Shown here piece after piece: positions 1 through 7,849 of a stretch of DNA of 35,511 bases. The notes under the pieces were generated by a model. The model was given only the letters and a program-made list of their open reading frames with translations. It was not told the DNA's origin and did not search any database. Source of the DNA: Levilactobacillus fujinensis (GTDB lineage: Bacteria > Bacillota > Bacilli > Lactobacillales > Lactobacillaceae); NCBI RefSeq assembly GCF_003946335.1, contig NZ_RHNX01000031.1, positions 1 through 35,511 of the forward strand, in the 5' to 3' direction. The position numbers and the translations under genes were made by a program. Every line of letters starts with the position of its first letter. Position 1 is the first letter of the stretch.

Positions 1-23
1 ATATCTGTCTAACTTTAGTTGAA

Positions 24-206
24 TCAATGAGCATCGTTGAACACCGCCTTAAGGACGGCATCCACAATATAGCCATTAGCTTTATTGTAGATGATGACTG
101 ACTTATTCTTGACAATTTTCAGTTGGATTGCCCGGCTGGGAACAACTGTCGTTGTTCCAGCAGCCTCATGCGGCATTTTAATTTGAACGATATCTTGTTT
201 CTCCAT
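24..206 (-). CDS. small hypothetical protein, 60 aa
   Basis: Function unknown. The protein begins MEKQDIVQIKMPHE and is mixed hydrophobic/charged with no membrane segment, Cys pair or known motif. I placed the start at 206 rather than at an upstream in-frame ATG at 245. A GGTGAGG ribosome site lies about 9 nt before the 206 ATG, and the extra upstream residues would be encoded by that very site. The lysine- and valine-rich core (residues about 20-50) suggests a compact beta-rich fold, possibly a small antitoxin-like or DNA-binding protein, but nothing in the sequence establishes this. It lies downstream of guaA and is separated from it by a strong terminator, so it is probably its own transcription unit. 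Confidence 0.55.
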   Translation of the reverse strand: MEKQDIVQIKMPHEAAGTTTVVPSRAIQLKIVKNKSVIIYNKANGYIVDAVLKAVFNDAH

Positions 207-540
207 AATAAAAACCTCACCAATTTTATTTGATGAGGTAATCATATCGTGGATTTACCGCCAATCATAGACGGTCAGTTATTAGGTGCTTACAACCATT
301 ACACTTAATAGGTTCCTCATTCCAATTATTAAAAAAAACTAACCCATACAAAAAGCCGTCTAGGCTAAATTTCCTAGACGGCTTCATTACATGAATTCTA
401 CCAGCCATTATTCACTGAAAATTCAGCCGAGTTATGCCGGAGTGTTTTATATTTTAACGAATTAAGCAACGTTTGAGCCTACTTGAGAAGATTCAAAATC
501 CTATTAAGTCAGCCATTTAGGTTCAAATGACTAGGTATCA
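207..540. other. intergenic region between guaA and the 60-aa gene
   Basis: No coding sequence is supported here. It holds the guaA-side terminator at 348-384 and, between that and the guaA stop, about 155 AT-rich bases without a recognisable element. The part from 207 to 347 must hold the promoter of the 60-aa gene, but I see no well-spaced -35/-10 pair. Confidence 0.6.
348..384 (-). terminator. intrinsic terminator downstream of guaA
   Basis: The two 12-base arms AAGCCGTCTAGG (353-364) and CCTAGACGGCTT (373-384) pair perfectly around an 8-nt loop. On the minus strand the stem is followed by TTTTTGT. On the plus strand no T-run follows, so it acts for guaA, whose stop codon lies about 155 bp upstream. 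Confidence 0.85.
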
Positions 541-2097
541 TTATTCCCACTCAATAGTCGAAGGCGGCTTACTCGTCACATCATACAGGATGCGGTTTAC
601 GTGATCCACCTCATTGACGATGCGGACGGAAATCTCCTGTAAAACATCCCATGGAATACGGGCGAAGTCGGCAGTCATGCCGTCAATAGACGTTACGGCA
701 CGGATACCCACGGCGTAGTCGTAGGTCCGGCCATCACCCATGACCCCAACACTCTTGATGTTCGGCAGTACCGTGAAGTATTGCCAAATATCGCGGTCGA
801 AGCCAGCTTTTTTGATTTCTTCACGCAGAATCAAGTCACTATCGCGGACGATCTGTAACTTTTCTGGCGTGATTTCGCCAAGGACCCGAATCCCTAAACC
901 AGGACCAGGGAACGGTTGACGCCAAACGAGGTCGCTTGGCATTCCCAGCTTTTCACCCAACTCGCGGGCTTCATCCTTGAACAACGAGCGTAATGGCTCA
1001 ATCAGCTGGAATTTCATGTCTTCCGGCAACCCACCCACGTTATGGTGAGACTTGATGGTTTGCGCCGTATCAGTCCCACTTTCAATCACGTCGGTGTACA
1101 ACGTTCCTTGCGCTAAGAAGTCAATTCCATCGAGCTTCTGGGCTTCGTCGTTAAAGACTTGGATAAATTCATTACCAATAATTTTACGTTTCTTTTCGGG
1201 CTCGGTGACGCCAGCCAGCTTATTCAAGAAGCGGTCTTGTGCGTCAACTTTCACGATGTTCAAGCCAAATTTACCCTCAAGGCTAGCCATAACTTGATCA
1301 GCTTCGCCTTTTCGTAATAGACCATGATCCACGAAGATACTGGTCAATTGGGTGCCAATGGCCTTGTGTAAGAGGACACCCACCACGGAGGAATCGACCC
1401 CACCGGATAGACCCAACAAGACACGCTTGTTGCCGACCGTCTCACGGATGTGTTCGATTTGCAGGTCAATGAAATCATCCATAGACCAGTTTGCCGTTGT
1501 CCCACAAACGTCAAAGGCGAAATGCTTCAGGATGTCATTGCCATATTCCGTATTACGAACTTCCGCGTGAAATTGAATCCCGTAGAAATTACGGTCAACG
1601 TCTTGCATGGCTGAAATCGGGCAATTTTCACTCGTCGCCACGCGTTCAAAACCATCAGGTACCTGAGTCACTAAGTCACCGTGACTCATCCAAACCGTCT
1701 GGGTCTTGGGCGTGTCCTTGAACAGTTTTGCCTCATCGCTCAGCACGGTGATATCTGCTCGGCCGTATTCGCGGTTATCCGCGGACTCAACTTTCCCCCC
1801 AGTCAAACTGTGGGCCATCAGTTGCATCCCGTAACAGATTCCTAGAATCGGAATGCCCAAGTTAAAGATCTCAGGGTCAACGTTGAACGCACTGCTGTCG
1901 TACACGCTGTTTGGTCCCCCGGAGAAGATAATCCCCTTGGGGCCCCAAGCCTTGATTTCGGCCGCACTCATAGTATGGGCCTTTAGTTCAGAGTAAACGC
2001 CCATGTCACGAATCCGGCGCGTAATCAATTGATTATATTGACTTCCGAAGTCCAAGACGATAATTTTATCGAATTTGGACATATCCACGTTTGCCAA
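541..2097 (-). CDS. guaA: GMP synthase (glutamine-hydrolysing)
   Basis: GuaA converts XMP to GMP with ATP and glutamine-derived ammonia, the last step of de novo guanine nucleotide synthesis in the cytoplasm. The 518-aa length is normal for the family. The N-terminal class I glutamine amidotransferase domain shows GICYG with nucleophile Cys88 and the His177/Glu179 pair in QFHAEV. The ATP pyrophosphatase domain has the PP-loop SGGVDSS at 231-237. The C-terminal dimerisation domain ends in the typical STIEWE. I chose the TTG start at 2097 because an AAAGGGTG ribosome site precedes it and [12 protein letters not shown] is the usual beginning. A longer in-frame ATG at 2226 would lie upstream of the promoter found at 2134-2162. 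It sits downstream of coaA and a GNAT gene, probably with its own promoter. Confidence 0.97.
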   Translation of the reverse strand: MANVDMSKFDKIIVLDFGSQYNQLITRRIRDMGVYSELKAHTMSAAEIKAWGPKGIIFSGGPNSVYDSSAFNVDPEIFNLGIPILGICYGMQLMAHSLTGGKVESADNREYGRADITVLSDEAKLFKDTPKTQTVWMSHGDLVTQVPDGFERVATSENCPISAMQDVDRNFYGIQFHAEVRNTEYGNDILKHFAFDVCGTTANWSMDDFIDLQIEHIRETVGNKRVLLGLSGGVDSSVVGVLLHKAIGTQLTSIFVDHGLLRKGEADQVMASLEGKFGLNIVKVDAQDRFLNKLAGVTEPEKKRKIIGNEFIQVFNDEAQKLDGIDFLAQGTLYTDVIESGTDTAQTIKSHHNVGGLPEDMKFQLIEPLRSLFKDEARELGEKLGMPSDLVWRQPFPGPGLGIRVLGEITPEKLQIVRDSDLILREEIKKAGFDRDIWQYFTVLPNIKSVGVMGDGRTYDYAVGIRAVTSIDGMTADFARIPWDVLQEISVRIVNEVDHVNRILYDVTSKPPSTIEWE

Positions 2098-2133
2098 GCC
2101 ATTCACCCTTTCTTCTTTTTCAACATTGGTTAT

Positions 2134-2162
2134 ATCATACAGATTTCTCAAACGATGGTCAA
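2134..2162 (-). promoter_or_regulatory. guaA promoter
   Basis: On the minus strand TTGACC (2157-2162) and TATGAT (2134-2139) are 17 nt apart, close to the sigma-A consensus. The predicted transcript starts about 30 nt before the TTG codon. No purine riboswitch-like structure fits in so short a leader. Confidence 0.75.
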
Positions 2163-2274
2163 TGCAAATCCGACCGATTCCCACCAGAATTGGGTCACCC
2201 TTTAAGCTGCGAGCGGGCTTCACCACCGCTGAATATGGCAGTTGTCCTGGCTATCGTCGGTTAAAAATTGATCA

Positions 2275-2853
2275 TCAAGATAATTTCAACCGTAAATGAT
2301 AGGCCACCTGTCGGTCCAATAAACGTCGCTGAGTCGCCACAAACCCGTACTCAGCCGCCAACGTTCCTAGCGAGCTTCCCGGCCGCACGTCCATCCCCAT
2401 GACAGGACAGTCAGTCAATTTTGCCCGGTGAATCGCGTCACCTAGGAGCCATTCGTCGAACCATTTCTGCTGAAAGGTCTTGCCCTTGGAGCGATTCCGC
2501 ACCGTTAGTAAGTCCAAATACCACTCATCGGCTAATGCGCGTGGCGTCACCACCACTTGCTGCGGCGGTGTCACTTGCATGCGGGCAAACAATGCCGACC
2601 ACTGGTTATTCAGTGTGGGCTCAACCGCGGCTGGATAGCCGTACGCCACCCCGACCGCGACGCCCTGATTTTGATAGACCCGGGCCTGCGGATAGCCATA
2701 ACGAAACTGGGGCTGATGGTAACCGACAAAGAGAAGCTGCGAGAGTTGTTCCTTACTGACTCGCCGCAGTTGCCGCAACTGGCGCCGCTCCAACTCATGC
2801 AGCACCAACATGGCTACGGCATCAGCATCAACGATCGTCGCATCTCGTAACAT
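2275..2853 (-). CDS. GNAT family N-acetyltransferase
   Basis: A probable acetyl-CoA-dependent N-acyltransferase of 192 aa with unknown substrate. The central EWYLDLLTVRNRSKGKTF stretch (about residues 108-125) resembles GNAT motif A, where the beta-4 strand is followed by the pyrophosphate-binding loop. The C-terminal AAEYGFVATQRRL matches the usual GNAT end, in which the helix is followed by 'xxGFxxxxxR'. The canonical Q/RxxGxG/A loop is degenerate (RNRSKGKTF), so the assignment is by overall pattern. It starts 11 nt after the coaA stop and is likely co-transcribed with coaA. The region after it carries the guaA promoter. Confidence 0.7.
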   Translation of the reverse strand: MLRDATIVDADAVAMLVLHELERRQLRQLRRVSKEQLSQLLFVGYHQPQFRYGYPQARVYQNQGVAVGVAYGYPAAVEPTLNNQWSALFARMQVTPPQQVVVTPRALADEWYLDLLTVRNRSKGKTFQQKWFDEWLLGDAIHRAKLTDCPVMGMDVRPGSSLGTLAAEYGFVATQRRLLDRQVAYHLRLKLS

Positions 2854-2864
2854 TCGACCGCCCC

Positions 2865-3788
2865 CTAATACTTTCGCAGTAACAACCGGTCGATCCGGTG
2901 ATGGAAGGTCTTGTGTATAATCATGTCGGCCCGATTCCGGGTTGGCAAAATGTACTCTTCCAAATTTTTCAGGTCAATATCCCGCCAAACCGCTTTGCCT
3001 TTAGCCAACGCTGCATCGTGGTCACCAATCGCGTAAGGATAATAATAATTCGTCGGGTCCTGAAAGGCCGTTTCCAATAACAACTCGAACCGTTCCAAGA
3101 ACCAGCTTTCAATCAGGCTTGGCTCGGCATCCACGTAGATTGAAAAATCAGTGAAATCACTGACGTAGATTTGTTCATTGGTGGGCAATTGGAGTGTGTT
3201 GATGCCCTCCACGATTAAAACGTCCGGATGAATAATATACTCGAATTGGTCGGGCACAATGTCATAGACCTTATGCGAGTACACTGGTGCCTTAATTAGC
3301 GGTGTACCAGCCTTTACGGCATTTAAAAATTGAATCAGCGCTGCCATATCATAGCTTTCGGGGAATCCCTTACGCGCCATGAGATTTCGTTTTTTTAACT
3401 CTTCATTACTGTATAAAAAGCCATCGGTCGTAATCAGCTGAATCCGTTGCCCCGTGAAGTAGTGGTTGAGCAAAACTTCCAGCAGCCGGGCCGCCGTGCT
3501 CTTCCCTACCGCCACACTACCAGCGATACCGATGATAAACGGCACCCGGTGCTTTTTCTGCTGTAAGAAGGCCGCCTTATCCCGCTGGAGTTTTTGGTAA
3601 TGGTCAAACTCTAAGTGTAATAAATGCACCAGTGGAATATAAACGTCCTGAACATCCTGCAGGGAAATCCGGTCGTTGAACGCCTTGATTTGCCGCAAAC
3701 TTTCTTGGGTCAACGGTAAGGTCGCGTCATCGGAAAACGCCCGCCACTGTGCGCGGGTAAATACATTGTAATTAATGGGATCACTCAT
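2865..3788 (-). CDS. coaA: type I pantothenate kinase
   Basis: CoaA phosphorylates pantothenate with ATP, the committed step of coenzyme A synthesis. The 307-aa size and the start MSDPINYNVFTRAQWRAF match the bacterial type I (prokaryotic CoaA) family. The P-loop GIAGSVAVGKST is at 87-98. Further family signatures are TTDGFLYSN, RKGFPESYD and VYSHKVYDIVP, and a C-terminal end rich in tyrosines (TNYYYPYA). The GAGGTG ribosome site lies 7 nt before the ATG. A TATAAT box lies 40 bp upstream. The GNAT gene follows at 11 nt, suggesting one transcript. Confidence 0.97.
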   Translation of the reverse strand: MSDPINYNVFTRAQWRAFSDDATLPLTQESLRQIKAFNDRISLQDVQDVYIPLVHLLHLEFDHYQKLQRDKAAFLQQKKHRVPFIIGIAGSVAVGKSTAARLLEVLLNHYFTGQRIQLITTDGFLYSNEELKKRNLMARKGFPESYDMAALIQFLNAVKAGTPLIKAPVYSHKVYDIVPDQFEYIIHPDVLIVEGINTLQLPTNEQIYVSDFTDFSIYVDAEPSLIESWFLERFELLLETAFQDPTNYYYPYAIGDHDAALAKGKAVWRDIDLKNLEEYILPTRNRADMIIHKTFHHRIDRLLLRKY

Positions 3789-3826
3789 GGGGACACCTCA
3801 ACTTTAGATAGAAATAATTACCCACC

Positions 3827-3832
3827 ATTATA
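3827..3832 (-). promoter_or_regulatory. -10 element of the coaA promoter
   Basis: On the minus strand a perfect TATAAT lies about 40 nt upstream of the coaA ATG. At 17 nt spacing the -35 is poor (GTCAGA), so I claim only the -10 box. Confidence 0.5.
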
Positions 3833-3952
3833 CCGCAAAACCGGCTACTTCTGACACTGAGAAGTTGGAAAGTGGGAACGCTTTCTGAGGTGTTGTGTGC
3901 ATGCAACGAGCTGCATAAAATAAAGTTCCAAAATATGTGTTATGGCCTAGGA

Positions 3953-3980
3953 AAACAACCCCCGTATCCACGGGGAATAC
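3953..3980 (-). repeat. isolated degenerate CRISPR repeat
   Basis: These 28 bases match the array repeat at 23 of 28 positions. The 3' 22 bases in the plus reading are intact except for one G-to-A change, and four of the first six bases differ. It lies 138 bp beyond the terminal repeat of the array, not at the regular 61-bp period, and 5 bp past the stop codon of the 33-aa ORF. I read it as an ancient trailer-end repeat stranded by deletion or insertion. Confidence 0.85.
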
Positions 3981-3985
3981 TTCGT

Positions 3986-4087
3986 TTAAAGTAATCCCAG
4001 CATCAGGCTTCCAAAAAACCAGGTACCTAATATGCAAATGAGTAGTGTCACACAACCACAGCCGTCTCTATCGTAGTCAGGTTTCAT
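3986..4087 (-). CDS. 33-aa putative membrane peptide at the CRISPR trailer end
   Basis: A very short ORF with an excellent ribosome site, AAGGGAGGT, 6 nt before the ATG. The peptide has a charged N-terminus (MKPDYDRDG), a CGC motif at residues 10-12 and one hydrophobic helix (about 13-33, VTLLICILGTWFFGSLM). A third Cys sits within the helix at residue 18. It starts 31 nt after the terminal CRISPR repeat on the same strand as the array, and ends 5 nt before the isolated degenerate repeat. No separate promoter is evident, so it could be read from the pre-crRNA transcript. I do not recognise a family. It may be a phage- or toxin-type small membrane peptide, or chance; the strong SD and coherent topology favour a real gene. 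Confidence 0.45.
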   Translation of the reverse strand: MKPDYDRDGCGCVTLLICILGTWFFGSLMLGLL

Positions 4088-4118
4088 TGCTTACCTCCCT
4101 TAGAGAATAACTCCCGTG

Positions 4119-4939
4119 GGATCACCCCCGTGTCCACGGGGAATACTAGGCCCTCAAAGCCACGGTACACGATGGTGAGGGATCACCCCCGTGTCCACAG
4201 GGAATACAAGTCAGGCTTCGGCTCCTTCCAAATCTCATAAGGATCACCCCCGTGTCCACGGGGAATACCCCCCGACCAAGGGACGGCACGCACTTAGTCT
4301 TGGATCACCCCCGTGTCCACGGGGAATACTCGACACTTGATAGCCACCTAGCTCTTCTAAGAGGATCACCCCCGTGTCCACGGGGAATACAAGGCGATGG
4401 TCTCAGCAGTCTCCTCGAAGTCAGGATCACCCCCGTGTCCACGGGGAATACTGCTGAAGTTATGAACGCCTTAGTACCCGATGAGGATCACCCCCGTGTC
4501 CACGGGGAATACGGTATGATGACAAGTCAACAATTTTCTTAGGCAGGATCACCCCCGTGTCCACGGGGAATACGACGTCTGTTGTTTGTTTAATTGCCAA
4601 AATTTAGGATCACCCCCGTGTCCACGGGGAATACCGATTCCTTAGCTTACATGAAGCAACTCAAAGGGGATCACCCCCGTGTCCACGGGGAATACAACGA
4701 GTAACAAAAACCGTTCAAATACCTGTAAGGATCACCCCCGTGTCCACGGGGAATACCTTCAAAGACCTCCGGGTTAAGTGGACTGATGAGGATCACCCCC
4801 GTGTCCACGGGGAATACCATACTGGGCTGATAACGGCCTGTACGAGGTGAGGATCACCCCCGTGTCCACGGGGAATACCTCACAAGGTACAGACGGAAAA
4901 GAACGTTCATGGGATCACCCCCGTGTCCACGGGGAATAC
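4119..4939 (-). CRISPR. type I-E-like CRISPR array, 14 repeats and 13 spacers
   Basis: The plus-strand repeat is GGATCACCCCCG followed by TGTCCACGGGGAATAC (28 nt). It starts at 4119, 4180, 4241 and then every 61 bp to 4912, so all 13 spacers are 33 bp. Read on the minus strand it is GTATTCCCC...GGGGGTGATCC, the form of type I-E repeats of streptococci and lactobacilli. The minus orientation is supported by three points: the palindromic type I-E repeat form, decay at the left end (one substitution in the repeat at 4180 and a degenerate repeat at 3953), and a base bias at the first spacer position in this reading (9 T, 3 C, 1 A). The true unit is probably a 29-nt repeat with a PAM-derived last base plus a 32-nt spacer. 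The leader is therefore at the right. No cas gene occurs in the window, so any effector must be encoded elsewhere. Confidence 0.98.
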
Positions 4940-5009
4940 ACTAAACAAACGCTGCTACACCGGCATTCTAATTTTCCTAAACTGCGTATTTCCTTTAACT
5001 TGCTCTTAA

Positions 5010-5038
5010 AGCATACCGTACCATCACCCCATTAACAA
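5010..5038 (-). promoter_or_regulatory. candidate CRISPR leader promoter
   Basis: On the minus strand TTGTTA (5033-5038) and TATGCT (5010-5015) are exactly 17 nt apart. Transcription would start about 60-65 nt before the first repeat, the distance seen for type I-E leaders. Both hexamers match consensus at 4 of 6 positions only. The surrounding 4940-5134 DNA is the leader: it is non-coding, and its last part before the repeat is AT-rich. Confidence 0.4.
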
Positions 5039-5134
5039 CAGCTTTAGCCTCAAATGCATCAGGAAAAAGATTGCCCCACAAACCACTAAATGACACATAC
5101 ACTAACCAAAACTTCAATTGCCCCCCCTCCCCAA

Positions 5135-5180
5135 AACAAAAAACGCACGCCCCCGACTTCTCAGTCAGCAACATGCGTTT
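5135..5180 (-). terminator. intrinsic terminator of helD
   Basis: The minus-strand RNA forms a long hairpin. Outer arms AAACGCA (5174-5180) and TGCGTTT (5141-5147) pair, and G-U pairs extend the stem. An inner CUGACU/AGUCGG stem is closed by a GAGA tetraloop. A T-rich tail (TTTTTTGTTTT) follows. It separates helD from the CRISPR leader. Confidence 0.85.
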
Positions 5181-5189
5181 CTATTTACC

Positions 5190-7484
5190 CTAAATCATTT
5201 CATACTCATCACTAGGCACATCGCTCAGTAACGGCGAGAACTCGCCAATTCCAATGATGCTTAGCCGGTGCATGGCCCGGGAACAGATAGTGTACAGCAA
5301 TTGCCGTTCATCTTCCGCCGCGTAACGACTCGCCGAAGCCTGCCAAACGATAACCCCGTCGAATTCCAATCCCTTGGCTAGGAATGATGGCACAACAATA
5401 GTCCCCGGTGCTAGCCGTTGGTTCTCAGATTGAATCAGTGTGACCGCCACACCGGCAGCCTTCAATTTCTCAGTCAATTCTCGGCAATCCGCCAAGTCTT
5501 TTCCAATAATGGCCGTCGTTTCGTCCTCTTCTTCGTTCTGCTTGATCTGGTCGATGACCCGATTTAATCCGGCCGCTTCATCAGCTGCCAGCGTCATGGT
5601 CGGGAGTTCACCTTCTCGGGCAAACGCCGTGACCGCTTCACCATTCTTCAAAATGTGCTTGGTGAAATCAGTCACCTGCTGCGTTGACCGGTACGACTGT
5701 GTCAGCTGAATGACCCGCGTCTTGTCGGGGTCAAACATTGTGCTGAGTTCCTGTAGCAACGTACGGCTATTTTCCTTAGTGAAGATTGCCTGGTTCAAGT
5801 CTCCTAACATGGTAAACCGTGCCCGCGGGAAACTAAATTTCAGAAAAGCCAGCTGAAAGGCATTGTAGTCTTGAATCTCATCCATGAAGACGTAGCGCAT
5901 ATCTCGCTCGCCACCCTTGCCCGTCATCTTGTCGTACAAGTATAGGTAAGGCGTCGTGTCGACTAGCTGCATGTGATGGTCCTTCAACTTCCCGATGGAT
6001 TCCTCGACGCTCGTGTTCCAGTCCGCTATGGAAATTCCTTCATGGGCCAAATCAATTCGACTCGGCAGGTTTCGTAGCATGTGAACATACTGGTTATTGA
6101 TGCTCAAGAACCGGGCCCGGACAATCGCCTTTCGAATCGGATCAAACGCCTGCATGACGACCTTTCGCGATAGGAATTGCATTTCCTTTTCGGAAGAGTC
6201 GAATTCCCGGGGCTCCTCACCATACAAGGTATCCAACTGTTCCTTGCTCATGTCCTGAATGGTTTCTTCAACCCACTTGGTCTTCATTTCACTCGTGATG
6301 CGGCGATTCAAAATGCGAATCAAGGCTTCCTTCGTGGCCTGAAGCCGATTACCCAAGTGGTAGTTGCGATTGAAACTATAGTAAATTTCTTGAATTTTTT
6401 CCTTATCAATGAAGACCTTACCCTGAAACTTAATGTTTCTGAAGACCATGTCGCTGCTCTCCAGTTGGTCTGCGTAGGCCGTCACGGCATCAAAGAACGC
6501 GAGGCTCCCTTTGAGCTGGCTGATCTTCTTTTGGGCCGGCGTATTCGTTTCGCCAAAGCGTTGAGCCAGCGTTTCCACGTCGATCTTCGGTAATCGTCGT
6601 CCCGCATACTGGTAGTACGTCATCTGAACCATGTTATGCTCTCCTAATTCAGGCAGTACTTGGTCAATATAGTCATTAAATAATTGGTTAGGTGAGAACA
6701 GCATGACTTGCCCCGCCGTCAAATGGCCCCGGTAGCGGTACAGCAGGAAGGCGACCCGTTGTAAAATGGCAGCCGTTTTCCCAGATCCCGCTGCCCCTTG
6801 TACGAATAGCAAGTCGGACTTGGTGTCCCGGATAATTTGGTTTTGTTCCTTTTGAATGGTGGTCACGATACTCTTCATTTTCGTATCGGAATGCTCACTC
6901 AGCGCGGACAGCAACATCTGGTCCGTTACCGTTTGGTCGGTGTCGTAAAGGGTCACGATGGTGCCATCTTCGATTTGAAATTGGCGCTTGAGCTTCACGT
7001 CGACGGTCTGTTCGCCATCCGGTGTCTGGTAGCTCACATTTCCCAATTCTCCATCGTAATAAATGCTCGAGATGGGCGCCCGCCAGTCGTAGATCAAGAA
7101 GTGATCGGGCGTATCGGAAAAGGACCCCAACCCAATGTAGATGGTTTCGGTCTTCGCAGTCGGCCCCTCTTGGAAGTCGATGCGGGCAAAGTAAGCCTTC
7201 TTCTCCAAGCGTTGGATCGTGCTTAATTCCGTCGTCGCGTGTTGCCAGCTGTTCTGCCGCTCAGCCAGCAGTTGCTGCTGTTGCCGCACCGACAGCGCCG
7301 TTTCCAACAAGCCCTCATAACTATCTGTTTTGATTCGTAAGTCGTTGACAAAGTTCTTGCGAATCCCGGCTTCGTCATCCTCAGCCACGTCGATTCGCTG
7401 TTTAGCGTCCTTTTCTGCGGTTTTAATCTTCGTAACCACCGCATCTAAGTGTTCCTGTTCGTGGGCCTTAATTGAATCTGGCAA
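5190..7484 (-). CDS. helD: RNA polymerase recycling motor HelD (UvrD/Rep-like superfamily 1)
   Basis: HelD is an SF1 ATPase of Gram-positive bacteria that binds RNA polymerase and releases stalled or post-termination complexes from nucleic acid. The 764-aa protein has the family order. An N-terminal charged coiled coil (about residues 5-85) corresponds to the arm entering the secondary channel. DWRAPISSIYYD lies near residue 135, TTIQKEQNQIIR precedes the Walker A GAAGSGKT (about 230-237), and a Walker B-like YVFMDEIQDY follows. The C-terminal helicase motifs include TQSYRST and FDGVIVW. I chose the TTG start at 7484 because GAGGAGGG lies 6 nt upstream and PDSIKAHEQEHL then begins the coiled coil. 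Some HelD homologues contribute to rifampicin tolerance; I see nothing specific to that here. Confidence 0.93.
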   Translation of the reverse strand: MPDSIKAHEQEHLDAVVTKIKTAEKDAKQRIDVAEDDEAGIRKNFVNDLRIKTDSYEGLLETALSVRQQQQLLAERQNSWQHATTELSTIQRLEKKAYFARIDFQEGPTAKTETIYIGLGSFSDTPDHFLIYDWRAPISSIYYDGELGNVSYQTPDGEQTVDVKLKRQFQIEDGTIVTLYDTDQTVTDQMLLSALSEHSDTKMKSIVTTIQKEQNQIIRDTKSDLLFVQGAAGSGKTAAILQRVAFLLYRYRGHLTAGQVMLFSPNQLFNDYIDQVLPELGEHNMVQMTYYQYAGRRLPKIDVETLAQRFGETNTPAQKKISQLKGSLAFFDAVTAYADQLESSDMVFRNIKFQGKVFIDKEKIQEIYYSFNRNYHLGNRLQATKEALIRILNRRITSEMKTKWVEETIQDMSKEQLDTLYGEEPREFDSSEKEMQFLSRKVVMQAFDPIRKAIVRARFLSINNQYVHMLRNLPSRIDLAHEGISIADWNTSVEESIGKLKDHHMQLVDTTPYLYLYDKMTGKGGERDMRYVFMDEIQDYNAFQLAFLKFSFPRARFTMLGDLNQAIFTKENSRTLLQELSTMFDPDKTRVIQLTQSYRSTQQVTDFTKHILKNGEAVTAFAREGELPTMTLAADEAAGLNRVIDQIKQNEEEDETTAIIGKDLADCRELTEKLKAAGVAVTLIQSENQRLAPGTIVVPSFLAKGLEFDGVIVWQASASRYAAEDERQLLYTICSRAMHRLSIIGIGEFSPLLSDVPSDEYEMI

Positions 7485-7849
7485 GCCAATCCCTCCTCGA
7501 TTAATTGGGCAATCTAACGTGTCCTGACGCCAATGAGTGGTCCTTGTTGGTACCACCGCAGTGCATTCAGATACACTGAAACTTTACGCCTGTTTGACCA
7601 GTCCACTCCCCCGTGACAAGAAAAAGTGACTCTTCCCATCACCCGTAGCCACCGGCCACCAGATGTAATAATTCGACTTACCATTCTACACGTGTTTCCT
7701 GGATAAATAAAGTAAACTGACTGCACTAAATTTAGGTCCATTCATGCTGGTCACTTATTGTCAGAATTCCAGTAGCAGGACGACTTTATTTCAGTTTAAC
7801 AGCCGCAACTTTGCTATAATGTAGGCGAACTTTTTCGGGGGTGAATCTT
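7485..7849. other. divergent intergenic region between helD and the antiporter gene
   Basis: No gene is supported. The right part holds the extended -10 promoter of the antiporter gene. The helD promoter must lie in the left or central part, but I find no convincing pair. At 7641-7660 a CACCGGCCACCAG stretch weakly resembles the 3' box of the dispersed intergenic repeat described below; I do not annotate it as a copy. Confidence 0.5.
7812..7820 (+). promoter_or_regulatory. extended -10 promoter of the antiporter gene
   Basis: TGCTATAAT is a perfect extended -10 (TGn plus TATAAT), 30 nt upstream of the ATG at 7850. There is no clear -35 at 17 nt, as is common for extended -10 promoters. Confidence 0.65.

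Noticed and set aside
2098..2226. N-terminal extension of GuaA by 43 residues
   Set aside because: The extension crosses the promoter at 2134-2162 and has no counterpart in GuaA proteins; the TTG at 2097 has the proper SD.
3828..4055. 75-codon minus-strand frame between coaA and the CRISPR array
   Set aside because: It runs through the isolated degenerate CRISPR repeat and the coaA promoter, lacks an SD, and overlaps the better supported 33-aa ORF in another frame.
4252..4542. Plus-strand reading frame across the CRISPR repeats
   Set aside because: The 61-bp period makes open frames by chance; its protein simply repeats the translated repeat sequence (ITPVSTGNT / DHPRVHGEY).
7541..7563. GGTGGTACC motif upstream of helD, recalling a T-box antiterminator
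   Set aside because: The following sequence has no ACCGCG continuation and no terminator with T-run, and helD is not an aminoacyl-tRNA or amino acid gene. Most likely coincidence.
7514..7741. Minus-strand frame upstream of helD
   Set aside because: No SD, no recognisable protein, and it overlaps the helD start region where a regulatory sequence is expected.
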